64,000 nucleotides of DNA, from NCBI GenBank assembly GCA_030268105.1, contig BSDZ01000031.1, positions 62,001 to 126,000 of the forward strand, given 5' to 3'. Shown here piece after piece: positions 22,801 through 34,935 of the stretch. Source of the DNA: Volvox africanus (taxonomy: Eukaryota; Chlorophyta; Chlorophyceae; Chlamydomonadales; Volvocaceae). Every line of letters begins with the position of its first letter. Position 1 is the first letter of the stretch. The notes under the pieces were generated by a model. The model saw only the letters and a list, made by a program, of their open reading frames with translations, searched no databases and was not told the origin of the DNA. A program made the translations under genes and the position numbers.

Positions 22801-25429
22801 TGCCTTTCACAAGCTGCCCGACGACAACCTGACGATGCAGGGGCCTGGTCTGCGCGGTGGCATGGGGGCCAAGAAGAAGATGAAGAAAAAGAAGAAGATG
22901 ATGAAAAAGACGATGAAGAAGAAGAAACGGGCACCTGGAGGCGGCAGTGAGGGCCATGGTGCCGGTCGTGGTGGCGATGATTTGCGAGGCGGCGGTGACG
23001 ATTTGTACCACCGACTTCGGCTTGGTCGCCGGCTGAGGTGCGTGTGTTACATATGTGCGATATTTTATACCTCCCGCGAGTATACCTGGGCGTGGAATTT
23101 CCAACGTCAGGGAACTGGCAGTGTCCCTTCCAGCCCCACCGCGTACCCCATACCTGCCGGCCTCGCAGCACACGGAGGTTAGCCTACATGCCTTTGCATC
23201 CAAGCCTGTTTAAATGCGCAATCCAAAAGTCCAACACACCCTCAAATTCAGGTATTCCTGGGGCATGGGGAAGGACGAAGGCGCCGAGTACCTGCAGCCC
23301 TACCTTCATCCGATTTCACGCGGTATTGGCCGCACGTCCAGGGGATCCAGGGCAGGCACTGAATCAAGCATGGAGATGTTGAATGCTGTAGTAGGACAGG
23401 AAAGAGGAGAAGGACAGCCGAACCAAAAGCAAGGGGAGGAACTTCGGGACGAGCTGCAGCTGCTGCGAACTGCCGTGGAAGCGGTGGAGCATGCGGACAG
23501 TGCTAATGTCATGCGGACTCAGGCGCAGGAGCTGGCGGCTGTGACGGCGGCGGGTTTCCGAGCCATCCTGTCATCGGGATGGTGAGACATCCTCACCGGT
23601 ACCGTAGCGTGGGACAGCATTATGCTCGGCAAGCTCGCTGCTGTGCTTCATCTCGGTGCCTGAGCTATTGGTTGGATGAGCATTAACAATACAGGAGTCC
23701 ATCGACTGCGAATGATCGCAAATCTTCATTCCACCCTTCGCGTGTTTGAGCATTTAAGGAGTCGCCTACCCGTGCTATGCCATGCCTTTTACATGGTAGA
23801 ATCTGTGATTACGTGCTTTGTTGAACTGTACGTTGTCGCTGATTACGTTGCCGTTCCTCACCGCGCCCTTCTGTTGCCGCCAACTAAACGCCCCGAGCTG
23901 CTGCCGCGCCCGCTGGTTGACGCAGGTACCTGGACTGGATCAGTTGGGGAGAGGATTGGCGGCGCTACTACTTACAGGAGCCGCTGGACTTCGAGGGTAG
24001 CGATGCACAGAAGGCGTTGGTGCTTGGAGGTGGGTGTGATGGCACTGATGGCTGTGATGGGATGTAATCTTCTGCGACCCAAAGCCGTTGCCGGGTATGT
24101 GCGGTATGTTGCGTTAAGTCGCTGATCAACCTATCTTCATCAACATCACGGCGTCTAAGGAAGGCGTTGCCATGTAGGCGCTGTCATGCTGGGTAGGCGT
24201 AATTTATGACCGGCCAACTTCTCCCTCCTATAATCTGCATACCCTGCACCAGGCGAGGCATGCCTTTGGGGCGAATACGTGGACGCCACGAACTTGCTGC
24301 CCAGGTAAGGAACCAACCACGCGGGTCGGCAGGTATAGTCTGGTGCCGGAGCCACAGTAGAAGCGGCCATACACACCTAGTTTGGAGTGTGTTAAGGGGA
24401 TTGAATTAAGGTATTGGCGAACCTTAGGAAAGGCGTTGAGTTGCCAGTCTAAGCCCTTTTGACAGCTAGAGTCAACCCAAGGATTGACTCATGGGTCAGC
24501 TGTCCTTCGTGGATGAGGGTCCACGACAATGGACCGCGGCCTCCGTTAACAGCAGACCTCAACTCAGCGTGATTGCCCTGGATTGCGCTCTTGATCTTCG
24601 CCAAATAGCACATGTCCAAATATAACATGTCCAAATAGCACCATCGTATTTCCTAGCTTGTGCCATTGGAATCCTTTTAACGGAAAAATAAGCCGGCCAT
24701 CCACTCTGGTATGTGGTCAGGGGCCAGGGTAGGTGCAGACCGGAGGGCACCCTTGCCGCTGGTGTCATTTCCGACATCGGTAGTGTCCTCCGGCCTTAGT
24801 CCGCGTGTGCCGCCATATTTGAACCCGCCAACCCGCCTGAGTCTTGAACCAGTACCTCGAGGTGGACCACATGAACACGCGCTGTTCTTGGCGGAAAAGC
24901 CATTTCTCAAGTCGCTAATGTACGAAACAAGCTGCATCTCCCCTTAGACTCTCCAGAGCTCCCCCCAATACTCATCCTGTGACCCTTATGGTTGCAAGCC
25001 GTTCTTTCTGGAACTGGTGGAGCGACTGGATACCCTGTGCTCGCCTGGGTACATGACTGTATGGCAGGGCGTGGCCGCGTGCAAGTGCGGTGGCGGAGCG
25101 CCTGTGGTCACATGCGTCAGTTCGAGATGAGGGTGACGCGGAGGAGCGCCTCCGAGTGCACCGCTGCAGAATGGTAACTGGTTGGGTGGGGTGGGGGGAA
25201 GCCTGGGCCACTGCAAAGCTAGCCGTGAAGAGCTGCATGGAGGATGAATAGGAGGCTGAATAGGAAACCGGTAAAACCACACGAGCAGCAAAACCCAGCT
25301 TTTTTTTGGCCGGGCTTCTGTGGTATCGTGCGGAGTGGTGCAGGGGGGCAGCCGCACATATCCCCTTATGATGCGCTGCTGCACGCGGAGTCACCTGTAG
25401 ATCTTTTCGAACGACCCTGCTGCAGCTAG
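16872..25429 (+). CDS. Beta-N-acetylhexosaminidase, glycoside hydrolase family 20
   Basis: This is a secreted or vacuolar exo-enzyme that removes terminal GlcNAc/GalNAc. The ATG at 16872 opens a signal peptide ([18 protein letters not shown]). Supported exons are 16872-17009, 17161-17258, 17539-17632, 18155-18211, 18633-18677, 18865-19040, 19263-19478, 19855-20095, 20574-20728, 21658-22017, 22237-22365, 23252-23581, 23926-24029, 24253-24304 and 25068-25173, with a last exon ending near 25429. GH20 landmarks: [64 protein letters not shown], catalytic [39 protein letters not shown], then [14 protein letters not shown] and RVHRCRM. An exon is missing between 20728 and 21658 (phase gap), and splicing near 22742-23000 is unclear. 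A long acidic, coiled insertion separates VWKSD from SSGWYLDW. Confidence 0.9.
18560..18601 (+). repeat. 42-bp dispersed repeat, copy 2
   Basis: This is the partner of 8974-9015, with 40 of 42 bases identical. It lies in the intron just upstream of GH20 exon 18633-18677. Confidence 0.8.
22866..22935 (+). repeat. Purine-only GAA/GAT/AAG tract
   Basis: About 70 bases consist almost entirely of A and G, built from AAGAAG, ATGAAG and GATGAA units. One frame reads as an Asp/Glu run and another as a Lys/Met run. It lies in or beside the acidic insertion of the GH20 gene. I favour the acidic frame because the preceding in-phase text ([13 protein letters not shown]) uses it and the neighbouring exon is also acidic. 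Confidence 0.6.
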
Positions 25430-26724
25430 GCAGAACCATTTAGGGCGTGTCTGGACTGAAACTGGGGAGGGGTTCCATGCATGGTCGCAAGTACAGAACA
25501 GAGCTTGTGAAGAGCTTTGCCAGCTAGCGCGTCGGTTCCACTACGGTACAATAAAAGTCTACTACAAAAAAATTGTACAATTGTAAAATAAGGATCTGTC
25601 GTTGAAACACCTCATGCCCTGTCGATTAATTGGCAGTGCGTCCTCCTGTTTTCCCGCAACCGACATCCCTAGGTGGCTCGGGGAATTCCTGCGCAGCCTC
25701 TAGCCCCAGGAGCTTGCCCAGCAGACGCCGACGCGTAGATGCAGGTTTCACCACTACTCCCTCGGGCTAGATGTTCTGTTGCATTGGGACCTCAAATATG
25801 TATTTGTTGCGGCTTTGCACTTGACGGAGTCGTGCCTCGAGCTGAGTTGGAAGACCAGGGCGGGATTATGGCCTGGTATTAGAGGTTTTTATTTCACGTT
25901 GGCATTCGAGGATGCACGAGTATGGACGTGGTGGCCATTGCGTAGGTTGGCAGCGTTCTTCGGGTCGGGTTGCAGATAAGGATATGTCTTGGCAATAGAT
26001 GAGTCGAGTTCCGCGTGGATGCAAGGCATCCTTGCAGGCCGAGATTTTTTATCTGCGGTAGCTTGAGGTCTATATCTAATTGGGGCTTGGGTCTACATCT
26101 GTTGGTCGACTAGTGGTTGCGGACAGGGACAACGAATTGACTTGGACTTGCGTCTAAAAAGCTATGTTACATCAATGGCCGTAATGAGAGCTAGTCCTGA
26201 TAAGCCATGTAGGAAAATTGGGGTATAATGTGAGCCATCACGCATGCGAGCGGTGCATGACTTTACAGTGAATGTTGCAACCGACGGTCAACACCGATGT
26301 TGTCATGACCAGCCCGAGGGCATGTTAAACATGAGTTCCCTGTCACTCTGTGGGATTCTGTAAGGTTGTTTGGATTTGGGTTACCGTATGCCTTGGTAGC
26401 TATCGTATAAAAATTACTTGCTCGCCCCGTGGGTCATTGTTGGTGATGGGATCGGCATCATAAATTACTCACCTTTACGCAAAGATAAAGGTGAGGTAAA
26501 AAGGTGTTACAACAATGCTCTCCGGTTGCGATACGTTTCCTTTGGCGAGGATCTTGTCAGCGGTCGTAGCTGCCGTACCATGGAAAATCAATGCCCGTCG
26601 TAGAGTATACAGAACTGCAGAAGCCTCACTTCTTATATCGTGGAGATTATGCCTTGGTGAGGCGGGTAAAGATATCAATAACGTACCTAATTTATTTGCC
26701 GTCGTATTCAGTTTTGCTGGAAAG
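25430..26724. other. Intergenic region between GH20 and chloroplast membrane protein genes
   Basis: No recognisable gene was found. The sequence is more AT-rich than the flanking exons and probably contains the GH20 3' UTR and the promoter of the next gene. A 66-codon frame at 25779-25979 has no family signature. Confidence 0.4.
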
Positions 26725-29301
26725 ATGCCCACAGCCGCGATGGCGATGAAGGGCCTTGGCACCCATGTAATAATTAATCGATCTCCTCGGCAGATTGTAT
26801 CGCGACCCCTGCAGCGGCAGGCGCTTGTGCTCAGTGCTAGCAAGGTGTGGCAGCTAAGAGCTATTGGATATATACATATTATGTGAAAAGACAGGAACCT
26901 GTTAATGCCGATTCTATATACACTTTGATCCGTTCTGTTTCGAAAAACGAGATGTCGATAGCAATCTCTCGCCGTCTTAATCCCCACAGGATGGGCACCG
27001 CGTAGTTGTGGAGCGGGCATCTTCTTGTCAGCTGGGACAGGCAGTGCGGACATGTCTGAAGGTTTGTGTCGGCTTCTGGAAGGAGTTCCTGGGGACTATT
27101 TTGACAAGAACCAGTTGTATCCCGTGGCCATGGACAGTGGCCCTAGTATAATAAAGACGCTTATGGTTATGTAGACCGATGCGGCAACAGGTTCATAGGC
27201 GCGGGCCACCTCCTGTCGTCACATCTTGTTTTTTGGTTCCGTGCAGACTGGTCTAATGGCGGGAGCTTGCTTCTTCGTGGGCTTCGGAAGCGGGGCTGCT
27301 CAGGCGGCCAGAAAGGCTCCCCCTCCTACGGTAAGTGCCGCATCTTTCCGACGTCTTTAGCAGGTCTTGTGCCGCAAGTCGTCGGACCCGGACTAGATTT
27401 AGGCATAACAATCCGTTTCTGCTCGGTTATTTCCAACTTCGTGCTATCGTTATCCCTGACCCGGGGGATTCAAGTAATTTCATGATCCAGCCTCGTCATT
27501 TTCCTCCTGCAAATAATGCAGCCCCACGAGATTGCGACAGTTGCCGTAGTGGGGCAGCAATCGCGCGGCCCCACAGCAGCAGGAGGCGGCAGCAGCAGCA
27601 GCGGCGCAGGGGCAGTGGTGGACTGGCAGCAGTTGGCGAAAGACGTGCAGGCGTCGCCGGTGCGTGATTGGGGCTCGGGAGGGCTTCAACTGGCATGATG
27701 CTGCTGCTTGCGTCCTTTGTGGAGGATGTTGAATTGCTTGGTGCATGGTAACTGCCGACATTGCATGCAACCCAAGTCGATGCACACATCATGTCATGCT
27801 TACAGCCCATGATGGCGCCGTTTTCTCTCTCTCCTCCCCTGCGTCACAGTACACTATCCCTATTGTGGTGGTGGTGCTCCTCGTGGGGGGTGTGAGCCTC
27901 CTCGGAGGCGGCAGCAAGAAGGAAGGCGCGTCTCGCAGCACCATTACCAGCACTTCGGAGCCTCCTGAGGAGTCAGCCGTGCAGCACCCTGTCGCAAAAG
28001 ATCTGGCGGCAGTTTCTTTGGAGCCCGCAGTAGAGCAGGCTCCAGCGCCCTCACCAAGTCTAGCTGCACCAGTCATCGTGACGGCCCGTCCGATGACAGT
28101 ATCAGCAAATCCAAATATGGCGTCACAGCCAGTAAGGCCGCCGCCGCAACCTGAAGTGCCGGCGGCTCCCGCGCCGCCGCCGTTACCGCCGGTCCAGTCG
28201 CCTGGTCCAGTTGCGGAGGCGCCAGCTCCTGCTGCTGCCCCAGCGCCAGCCCAGGCTCCAGATCTTCCGGCGGCGCCAGCTTCAGTGGACTCGAGGCCTT
28301 CGGCTAGGGAGTGGATCGCCAACTGGCGTGGATCCCAACCCGCAAAACCAGCGCCATCGGCGCTTGCCATTGCCATGGTAACGCACGAGCCTGTGCCAGC
28401 AGTCGCACCCACCACGGTTGCGCCCGAGCCTGCGCCACCGCCGCCTGCAGCATCACCTGCACTGCCAGTCGACAGCCGGCCCTCGGCCAAGGAGTGGATC
28501 GCTCAGTGGCGGGTGTCCCAGCCTCCTAAGCAGCAGGCTCCTTCCCCGGCCCCACTTGCCGCCGAGGCAGAGAAACCCACGCCGGTGCCGACACCTGCAG
28601 TGGCGGCTGCCCCTGAACCAGTCCCTGCGGCACCTGTCTCTGAGGAAGCGACACCGGTGGTGGCGGCGCCGGCGTCCACGTGGGAGAAGATGCTCAGCGC
28701 TGCGGAGCTGGCGAAGCTATCGGGCAGCCAGCCCGATGTTGTAAGCTCCGCAGCCAGGAACACCCCCGTCGTTGCCAAGGATGAGTACGTGGTGTTCAAG
28801 TTTCCGGAGGGTGGTGCACCGGTGACTGCGCAGCCAATCAGCGTCCTGCAGCAGCCACCAGCGGTTCAGCCTTCGGCATCGATGGCAGCGGCCGCGATAG
28901 CCGTTGTCGCCGGTAACACAGCATTCGACAGCAGCGTAAGCACCGACGACAACGACGAACCGCCGCTGGCACCGCCGCCGGCGTCAAAGTCCACGGTGGC
29001 TACTGTGGCTGCAGCGCGTGTTGTGCAAGGCTCGGCTCCGACACCGTCCGGCAGCCCCTCATCAACAATTTCTAATGGCCATCATTCCCCTTCTCGATCG
29101 GCGCCCTCCAGCAGTGGCGTGGGTAAGGAGTCTTTGGCGGCGGCGGCTCGGGACCCCATCGTCATGACGGCGGCGGTCGTGGTGGGCGCAGCTCGCCAGA
29201 TGAAGGGCTTTGGGACTTTTGTGTCTGACGGCCTGATGCCGGCAATGGGAGCACTGTTGGGTGGCGCCAGCAGCAACAGCAAGCAGCAGAACGGACAGTG
29301 A
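26725..29301 (+). CDS. Predicted chloroplast membrane protein with Pro/Ala-rich tail and two Trp motifs
   Basis: Four exons join in phase 0: 26725-26844, 27247-27330, 27522-27659 and 27850-29301, encoding 597 residues. The first exon looks like a chloroplast transit peptide (MPTAAMAMKGLG, then SRPLQRQALVLSASK). The second has a hydrophobic segment ending in an AQA-type site (GACFFVGFGSGAAQA), possibly a thylakoid-transfer signal or membrane helix. A short domain follows (VVDWQQLAKDVQASP), then a clear membrane helix IPIVVVVLLVGGVSLLGG. The long tail is Pro/Ala-rich and contains two copies of DSRPSA[RK]EWIA[NQ]WR.SQP (28288-28341 and 28471-28524), a segment WEKMLSAAELAKLSGSQP, and a hydrophobic C-terminal part (IVMTAAVVVGAARQMKGF). 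I do not recognise the family. Gene, exons and topology are well supported; function is unknown. The choice of first exon is inferred from phase and transit-peptide character. Confidence 0.72.
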
Positions 29302-31194
29302 GATGAACCTGTTAATTTATGCCCTTAAGGCACTTGTCGGTCTGGCAGGGGGGAGCACGATGCGTGTTGGACTGGGGCGAGATGATTGATTTCAGGCGCC
29401 GAACAGGCGGAAGCGCGACGAGATGGGGTTACGCGTTCGCAAGATCCAATTAATTGCTGCCAACATATTTACATATGAAGTGCTGGATGAGAGTAGTGTC
29501 GTGAGGGAGTATTCGCTCTAGTGATGAGGCATGCACAGCGGTGGCACATGCACACGCACTCCTCGCAGCAGCGGAGGTCGTTGCCGAGGAGTCCACGGGC
29601 AGGAGGGAAGTTTGGGAGACGAACTCCGCGTTTGGACTCTAGCCGCCTGATGCACATTAAGGTGTGTAAAATCCCTTCGGCGGCTATCGTGATCATTTGA
29701 GAGGACCCAGACCTGCATTCGCTCCGTGTGTAGTCGCTGCCTTCATGGAGTGGCAGTACTTTCATGGCAGCGGGTTGGGGTCGTTGCCCGCAAGCCGAAC
29801 ATGTCCGCGAGCCGACCGCAATCTATATGCCGGTGAGCGCAACACTGGCCACCAAGTACCTGGCGTCTTGTGACCGGGATCGGCGGCATCCCATGATGTG
29901 CAAAAAAATGCAATTTTTGTTTAATTTCAATCCACATAAGTAGACCCTCACAGCTCATCATAATTTTATTTGATGGTATTTGCATAGAGCTGTGGATGGA
30001 TGCACTGTTCACTGCGAGGGAATGACCAAGCAGGAGGTATTCTGCGCGTGGCAGTTGCGGCCTTTCAGAGACGGTTGCTTGCGTAGCAGGAACGACATAT
30101 GACGTGGAATCGGGATGGGGACGAGGGAGGGAGGATGGTTTTGTGCGCCTTGTGACTCTTGAGTCTACAGCGTCCCGTTTCATTCTTCGGATCAGGAGCT
30201 GTGTATGTGGCTTAGGTTGCGACAGGTTTTGGGAGTCACTGGGGAGGACTGACCATGTAGAGAGTAAGGCAACCAGCACCGCGTATCCTATCAACGAGGC
30301 AATGGGTTGTGGTAAATTTGTATCCATGGCAGAAAAAGCCTGACCAGACGTTAAACACGGGGCGTTGGATGTAACCAGCCTGGAATATAGCAGGGCTTGA
30401 AATGCTGAAAGATCCGGAAGTTAGAATGCATGGAGCAGCGGCAAATGATGCGACACTACATCCTCCTATCACCATCACAGCCTCTGATCTTCAACCTAAA
30501 CTCAAGCAACAAGCAACACGTAATGCGTGATGGCAAACGGACACGTTTGAAATCTGATCCAAGGATTATCAATCGGAAGTAAAAAAACCTCCATCTCAAT
30601 ACGCATCTAGCTGCGCGCATGTATAGGAACACGAAGCCAGCCCAGGAATAAGGCTTTCCCGAGTATAGGCGCATCCCCTGCGACCTAGTGCAGCGTCTCG
30701 CAGCGGGAGTAGGAGCACCCAGCGCCAGCAGCAGTGGAAATTGCACAAGGAGCACGGCCTGCCCTCACCCGCGCATAACATCTTGCCGGGCACTCCATGA
30801 CGCGGCGTGTCATGGATTGTCCGTGGTTTATAGGACTTCCTCGATCCCCAAGCCCGACGTCCGGCGCGTCACTGCTTCGTAAACCAGCCATATCTAGTGC
30901 ACAGTATATTCTAACAACGAGACGCACGGGAAGGTGAGCTCCCTTAGCAGATTCTGAACACTGCGCACCTCCCACAAATGTAGGCGGCCAAATCCGACAG
31001 GCGTCTGACCAGACTAGTTCAAGGCCCAAAGGAGGTAAATACGAGCCATCCACAAGCAAATTCCATTAAGCCATTTATGATCGCCAGGCTATCCAGCCGT
31101 GTTGTCTATTGTACACGCGATCCCACCACTAACGTTCCCTATCCTTTTTCGCAAACGTGTTGCCCCACACCTTTCCAGCGGGCTGGAGTTTGCC
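29302..31194. other. Convergent intergenic region
   Basis: The region is flanked by the stops of two convergent genes. It contains a 194-codon minus-strand frame (30327-29743) with no family signature and no plausible splice partners. Otherwise nothing recognisable was seen. Confidence 0.4.
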
Positions 31195-32051
31195 TCACTT
31201 AGCCTCCACACCTTCCTCCACCGCTTTTTTTAGGCCTTGGTTGAACTCCTCAAAGCCCTTCCGAGTGTCCGCCAGCAGGCCACCCAGCAACGGCACCAGG
31301 CAACCCTTGAAATCCTCACCTGCACCAGCCAGGAGGCAGACATACGAGTTATTGAGCACAAGTCTGATAAGGTTTGTCACGTACGTCAGTCGGAGTCGGG
31401 AAGGAAAAGGTAAAAAAACGGGCATCGCATCGCACCGTTAGCTCATAGGATGCTTGGACGGTAAGATCCCGAACCCCGGTTGACGCTGGGTACAATTCCA
31501 CCCTTGCAATTTGGCTTTCCTAATCCTGATATCCCCTTGCTTAAGGGCTCCATCTCCCATTTCCCCCCATCTCACCCTCCTTCTCCCTCTCTTCCCCTTC
31601 CCCGTCTCACCATGAAGGAGGAGTGTTTTATCGGGTCCTACTGGCTGAAGAGTAAAGAAATGTTCCCCCACGAAGAACAGGTTAGACCCCATCAGCTTGC
31701 CGCGCCACCGTAGCTCTGTGCCGGGAACATAGTTGACCACCTGTCGGTCAACCAGGCAAAACGAAACGGGATCACCCGTGCGGAAAATGGGACGCTGAAC
31801 AATTGCTTAGGGTCAACTGGTGCATTATAACAACACATGGCTTTTGCAGCTCCTCTGGTCATTACCTGGGGTGTCATCAGAGTGGGCTTGGAATGGCCGG
31901 GCGGATTTAAATGCACACGCAGTGGTCGACCGGGCTCAAGCGTGTCAGGCACATCTTCGATTTTAAGGAATGAATTAAATGAGCCCCATTCTTTCAAGTT
32001 ACCCATTATTGACCACACGCGCTCCGCTGGCGCCTGCGAGATGGGGCGCAT
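31195..32051 (-). CDS. SRPBCC-fold (polyketide cyclase/START-like) small protein
   Basis: Three phase-compatible minus-strand exons, 32051-31866, 31740-31611 and 31319-31195, total 441 nt, or 146 residues plus stop. The protein begins with the typical SRPBCC opening (APAERVWSIMGNLKEWGSFN), followed by a strand-rich middle (YVPGTELRWRGKL, FFVGEHFFTLQPVG, KTLLLHGEDFKGCLVPLL) and the long C-terminal helix (TRKGFEEFNQGLKKAVEEG). The length is right for a single-domain member. The fold binds hydrophobic ligands such as lipids or polyketide-like molecules; the ligand here cannot be told. ATG 32051 was chosen because it directly precedes the domain and gives a complete model, but an upstream exon cannot be excluded since ATCTCGCAG just inside it could be an acceptor. 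Confidence 0.85.
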
Positions 32052-33199
32052 AAGATGCAACCGTTGCAGTTTAATACAATTTATTTGTGTAAATTGAAGG
32101 TCAATTCATTTATTTCTTGTTCACTTGTAGCTCAGGATGCTATTGGGATTTTCCAACAGTGAAAGCGTGCCTAGTGGTCTGCCGAGATGGACGGCAAAGG
32201 CCCATGTATAAGTTATGTCATGTTAAGTGGACGCTGATATTGAACATATAATGGATTAGCAAGGACCCAGCTTAGGCGTCGCCATCGTTGGCTCATCCTT
32301 GCATAGCAGGATATGACGTTGTGGACTTACGTTAATCTCGACTTGTGTCCGGAGCGCCATTCTATTTATTAGCATTTGCTTACAGTGCGCAAAGATTATG
32401 TGTCACTACAACGTGTCTGTCGTAGTGCGGATCTAAATACAGGCCGTTGGGCGTGCTCGCGCACATACGCACGTATTCAAGATACGCCAAAAGCAGTATT
32501 AGTTCCATCCAAAAACCATGGGTTTATAAGGGTCGTCATCTTGTCATCCCCTGCCATAAGCCTTTGTCAACCTACCTGTCATTCCGTTAGAACCGGGCAC
32601 CGGAAGGAAGTAGGAAGGTAGGAAGCTGCCAGAGCCGGGCTCTGAAAGCTTCTGTTGGGATGGATTGAGATAAAAAAATTTGACTATTTTGAGGTGAATG
32701 TGCTGATTGAATTCCCACTGGAACATGCCATAGAGCCACACCTAGGGAAGGATATCTGATTATCGGTTGGCCTGTTTCTGCAAGCTTTTGTTCAACTTGT
32801 TGCTACGTCTTCCTATGCCCCTCCTGTGTGTTGTAATGATACAACAAAACCTAAGCATATTTCTCTTATCATGACAGCTACGACAGCTTTCTTGATTTCC
32901 AACATGCTCGAACCGTGATGGTCAACGACGGTCTTTGAATGTTGATGCACAGAGACAGCAAATACTCCATTGGTAAGTACATAGTATGAAGCCTTGGAGA
33001 ATGTAAGGACGGAAGAATCCTCTAGCAGCGCCGATGTTAACCATCTGGAGTGTAACGCACCCTCGCACCAAAAACACGTATGCTAAACTTATGTTTGTAA
33101 GCTCGATTCCTGCGCGGGATCTTGGCGAACAAACTTGACAAAACCCTACGATGCCACCACCATCATCATCGTTATCATCGTCAGTCATCATCCCTCTAG

Positions 33200-33236
<37 letters not shown>

Positions 33237-34935
33237 TCCGGTGGTGCGGGCATGCAAGGGATAGAGGAAGTAAATAACTTTGATTTCTTCCCTTCTTAAA
33301 ATATAGTCTAGGATAAAAGTTTTTGCACCCCTTGAGGAGTAGCAAAACCGAAACCGTCCTGACCGATCTATGCCGCCCCTCCGTTCCCACCCCCCTTAAC
33401 ACACGCCAGGCTACGGCCGGTGTATTGATCATCATGAAGTTGTTGTCTCACGAAAGGGAATTTAAGAGAAGCCATGCAATCATTCAGTGGCGTTGGAAGA
33501 TGTTACCAAGCCTGCTAAGGGAGGACCAGAAATTTCGTACGCTGGGAAAAGTCGTACAGGCCGCGCATGGGACCGTATGGGACGGTCTGCAGCGTATATA
33601 CACCATATGATTTGTTTTGGGCATACCTTCCCGAATGATGTCCAGTCCCAACGGTGTGTTGCTGAAGACAGCCCTATGATAGGGTCTTACGCCTTACCTA
33701 AAGTGTGAGATGTACATGCACGACCTCCTAAGCCCGTGTACGAGGGTGCGTGACTAGGGGCATTATTTGCAAATCAGGAAAGGCCTGTCGGGCATGTTGC
33801 ATTACGGATGCCAATCCCTAAATGGTACTATTTACATTATTACACGGATTTCAATTCAATCAGAAAGTCTGTATCCAAATCTTTGTTGGGGCAGGCTAAC
33901 ACCCAGTGCGCGGCACCCGCACCGGGGCATGACCCACGGGCCCTGCAGCACGCTGTGATTTTCGCACTGCCTAAGCAATCCAATCTGCTCTTTACACTGC
34001 TCTGCATGGTAACGCGTATATCTTTGGAAGAAGTCCGGACTAAGCGTTAAACGATGTCAATTCGGGGTCCATTTGTATCAATCAAGGTTGACCTTTCAAA
34101 ACCTTTCAACACTACTATGGCCTATGGAAGGAAACGGTCATCCAAAGCTTTAGAATGAATCAGGCTCCAATTTCAAGCTGAATGATTCCCTTCATCTAAA
34201 TGATTCCTAGAATAACACATTCTGGGACTCAGCCCCGTCCTTCTGGATGTCCGCAATTAGTCAATCGTCAGGGTCCGGCGATATCCCAAAACGAATCCTT
34301 CAGGAAACATGAGTTTCCCGATGTTAAGAGGTGTTTCTCGATGAAAGAGAAATCCAAAGCAATACTAACACTTGCCCATGAAAAGGTATCCAGAAGGCTG
34401 TCTATCATTATTCGATCGGAAACAAAGTATGCGGCCGCAGTATTTTGACGCCCGGCAGACAGCCCTCCATCTGCGCCGTTGAACACCTTCCCGCCCAGTC
34501 CTACTGAAGCCCATCAACCACGTATAGAATTTCCCTCTCTCCACCGCCAGATTAGATATGCGCCACTCTCTCACACGATTTCGAGCCAGGTCCTCCAACC
34601 TTCCTCAAACGCACACAGAAGTGATATTTCCAGGTCTGACTGAACGTACGATAGGCGAGCACAAGGAAAGAGCAAAAAAAGAACCATACTTGAATCCCAA
34701 GGCTCAGAAACCTATTTTTCCCGTTCCCATCTTAACTCGTCCTACTCAGACCTCTGGGATTAGGCCACTTATTCCCGGTAGTACTAGTGACGGGTCGCGT
34801 GACAGCAGCGGGCTTCGTCCACGTGTGCAAAACCCGAACCGGTACATCTGCCACCCGTACCTCTGCCACGCTTAGCCCCGGTTCTAGTCACCTGTCGGAC
34901 GGCCGACGGGTAGACGGGCTCTTCACTTCGAGTAG
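32052..34935. other. Gene-poor region with microsatellite
   Basis: No protein family is recognised on either strand. A perfect ATC/GAT microsatellite lies at 33200-33237. Open frames at 34200-34448 and 34558-34875 show no codon or motif support. Confidence 0.4.
33200..33237 (+). repeat. (CAT)n trinucleotide microsatellite
   Basis: About twelve perfect CAT units, preceded by imperfect units from 33155. It creates spurious poly-Met and poly-Asp frames on the minus strand. Confidence 0.95.

Noticed and set aside
25010..25128. Frame with [20 protein letters not shown] as a separate terminal exon
   Set aside because: A different frame from 25068 gives the GH20 signature [13 protein letters not shown] in perfect phase with the previous exon.
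26475..27053. 192-codon minus-strand frame
   Set aside because: It overlaps antisense the transit-peptide exon and first intron of the chloroplast membrane protein, and shows no motif.
29743..30327. 194-codon minus-strand frame with hydrophobic start
   Set aside because: No family motif, no splice partners, and it sits between two convergent 3' ends; probably chance.
32922..33435. Poly-Met and poly-Asp minus-strand frames
   Set aside because: Artefact of the CAT microsatellite at 33200-33237.
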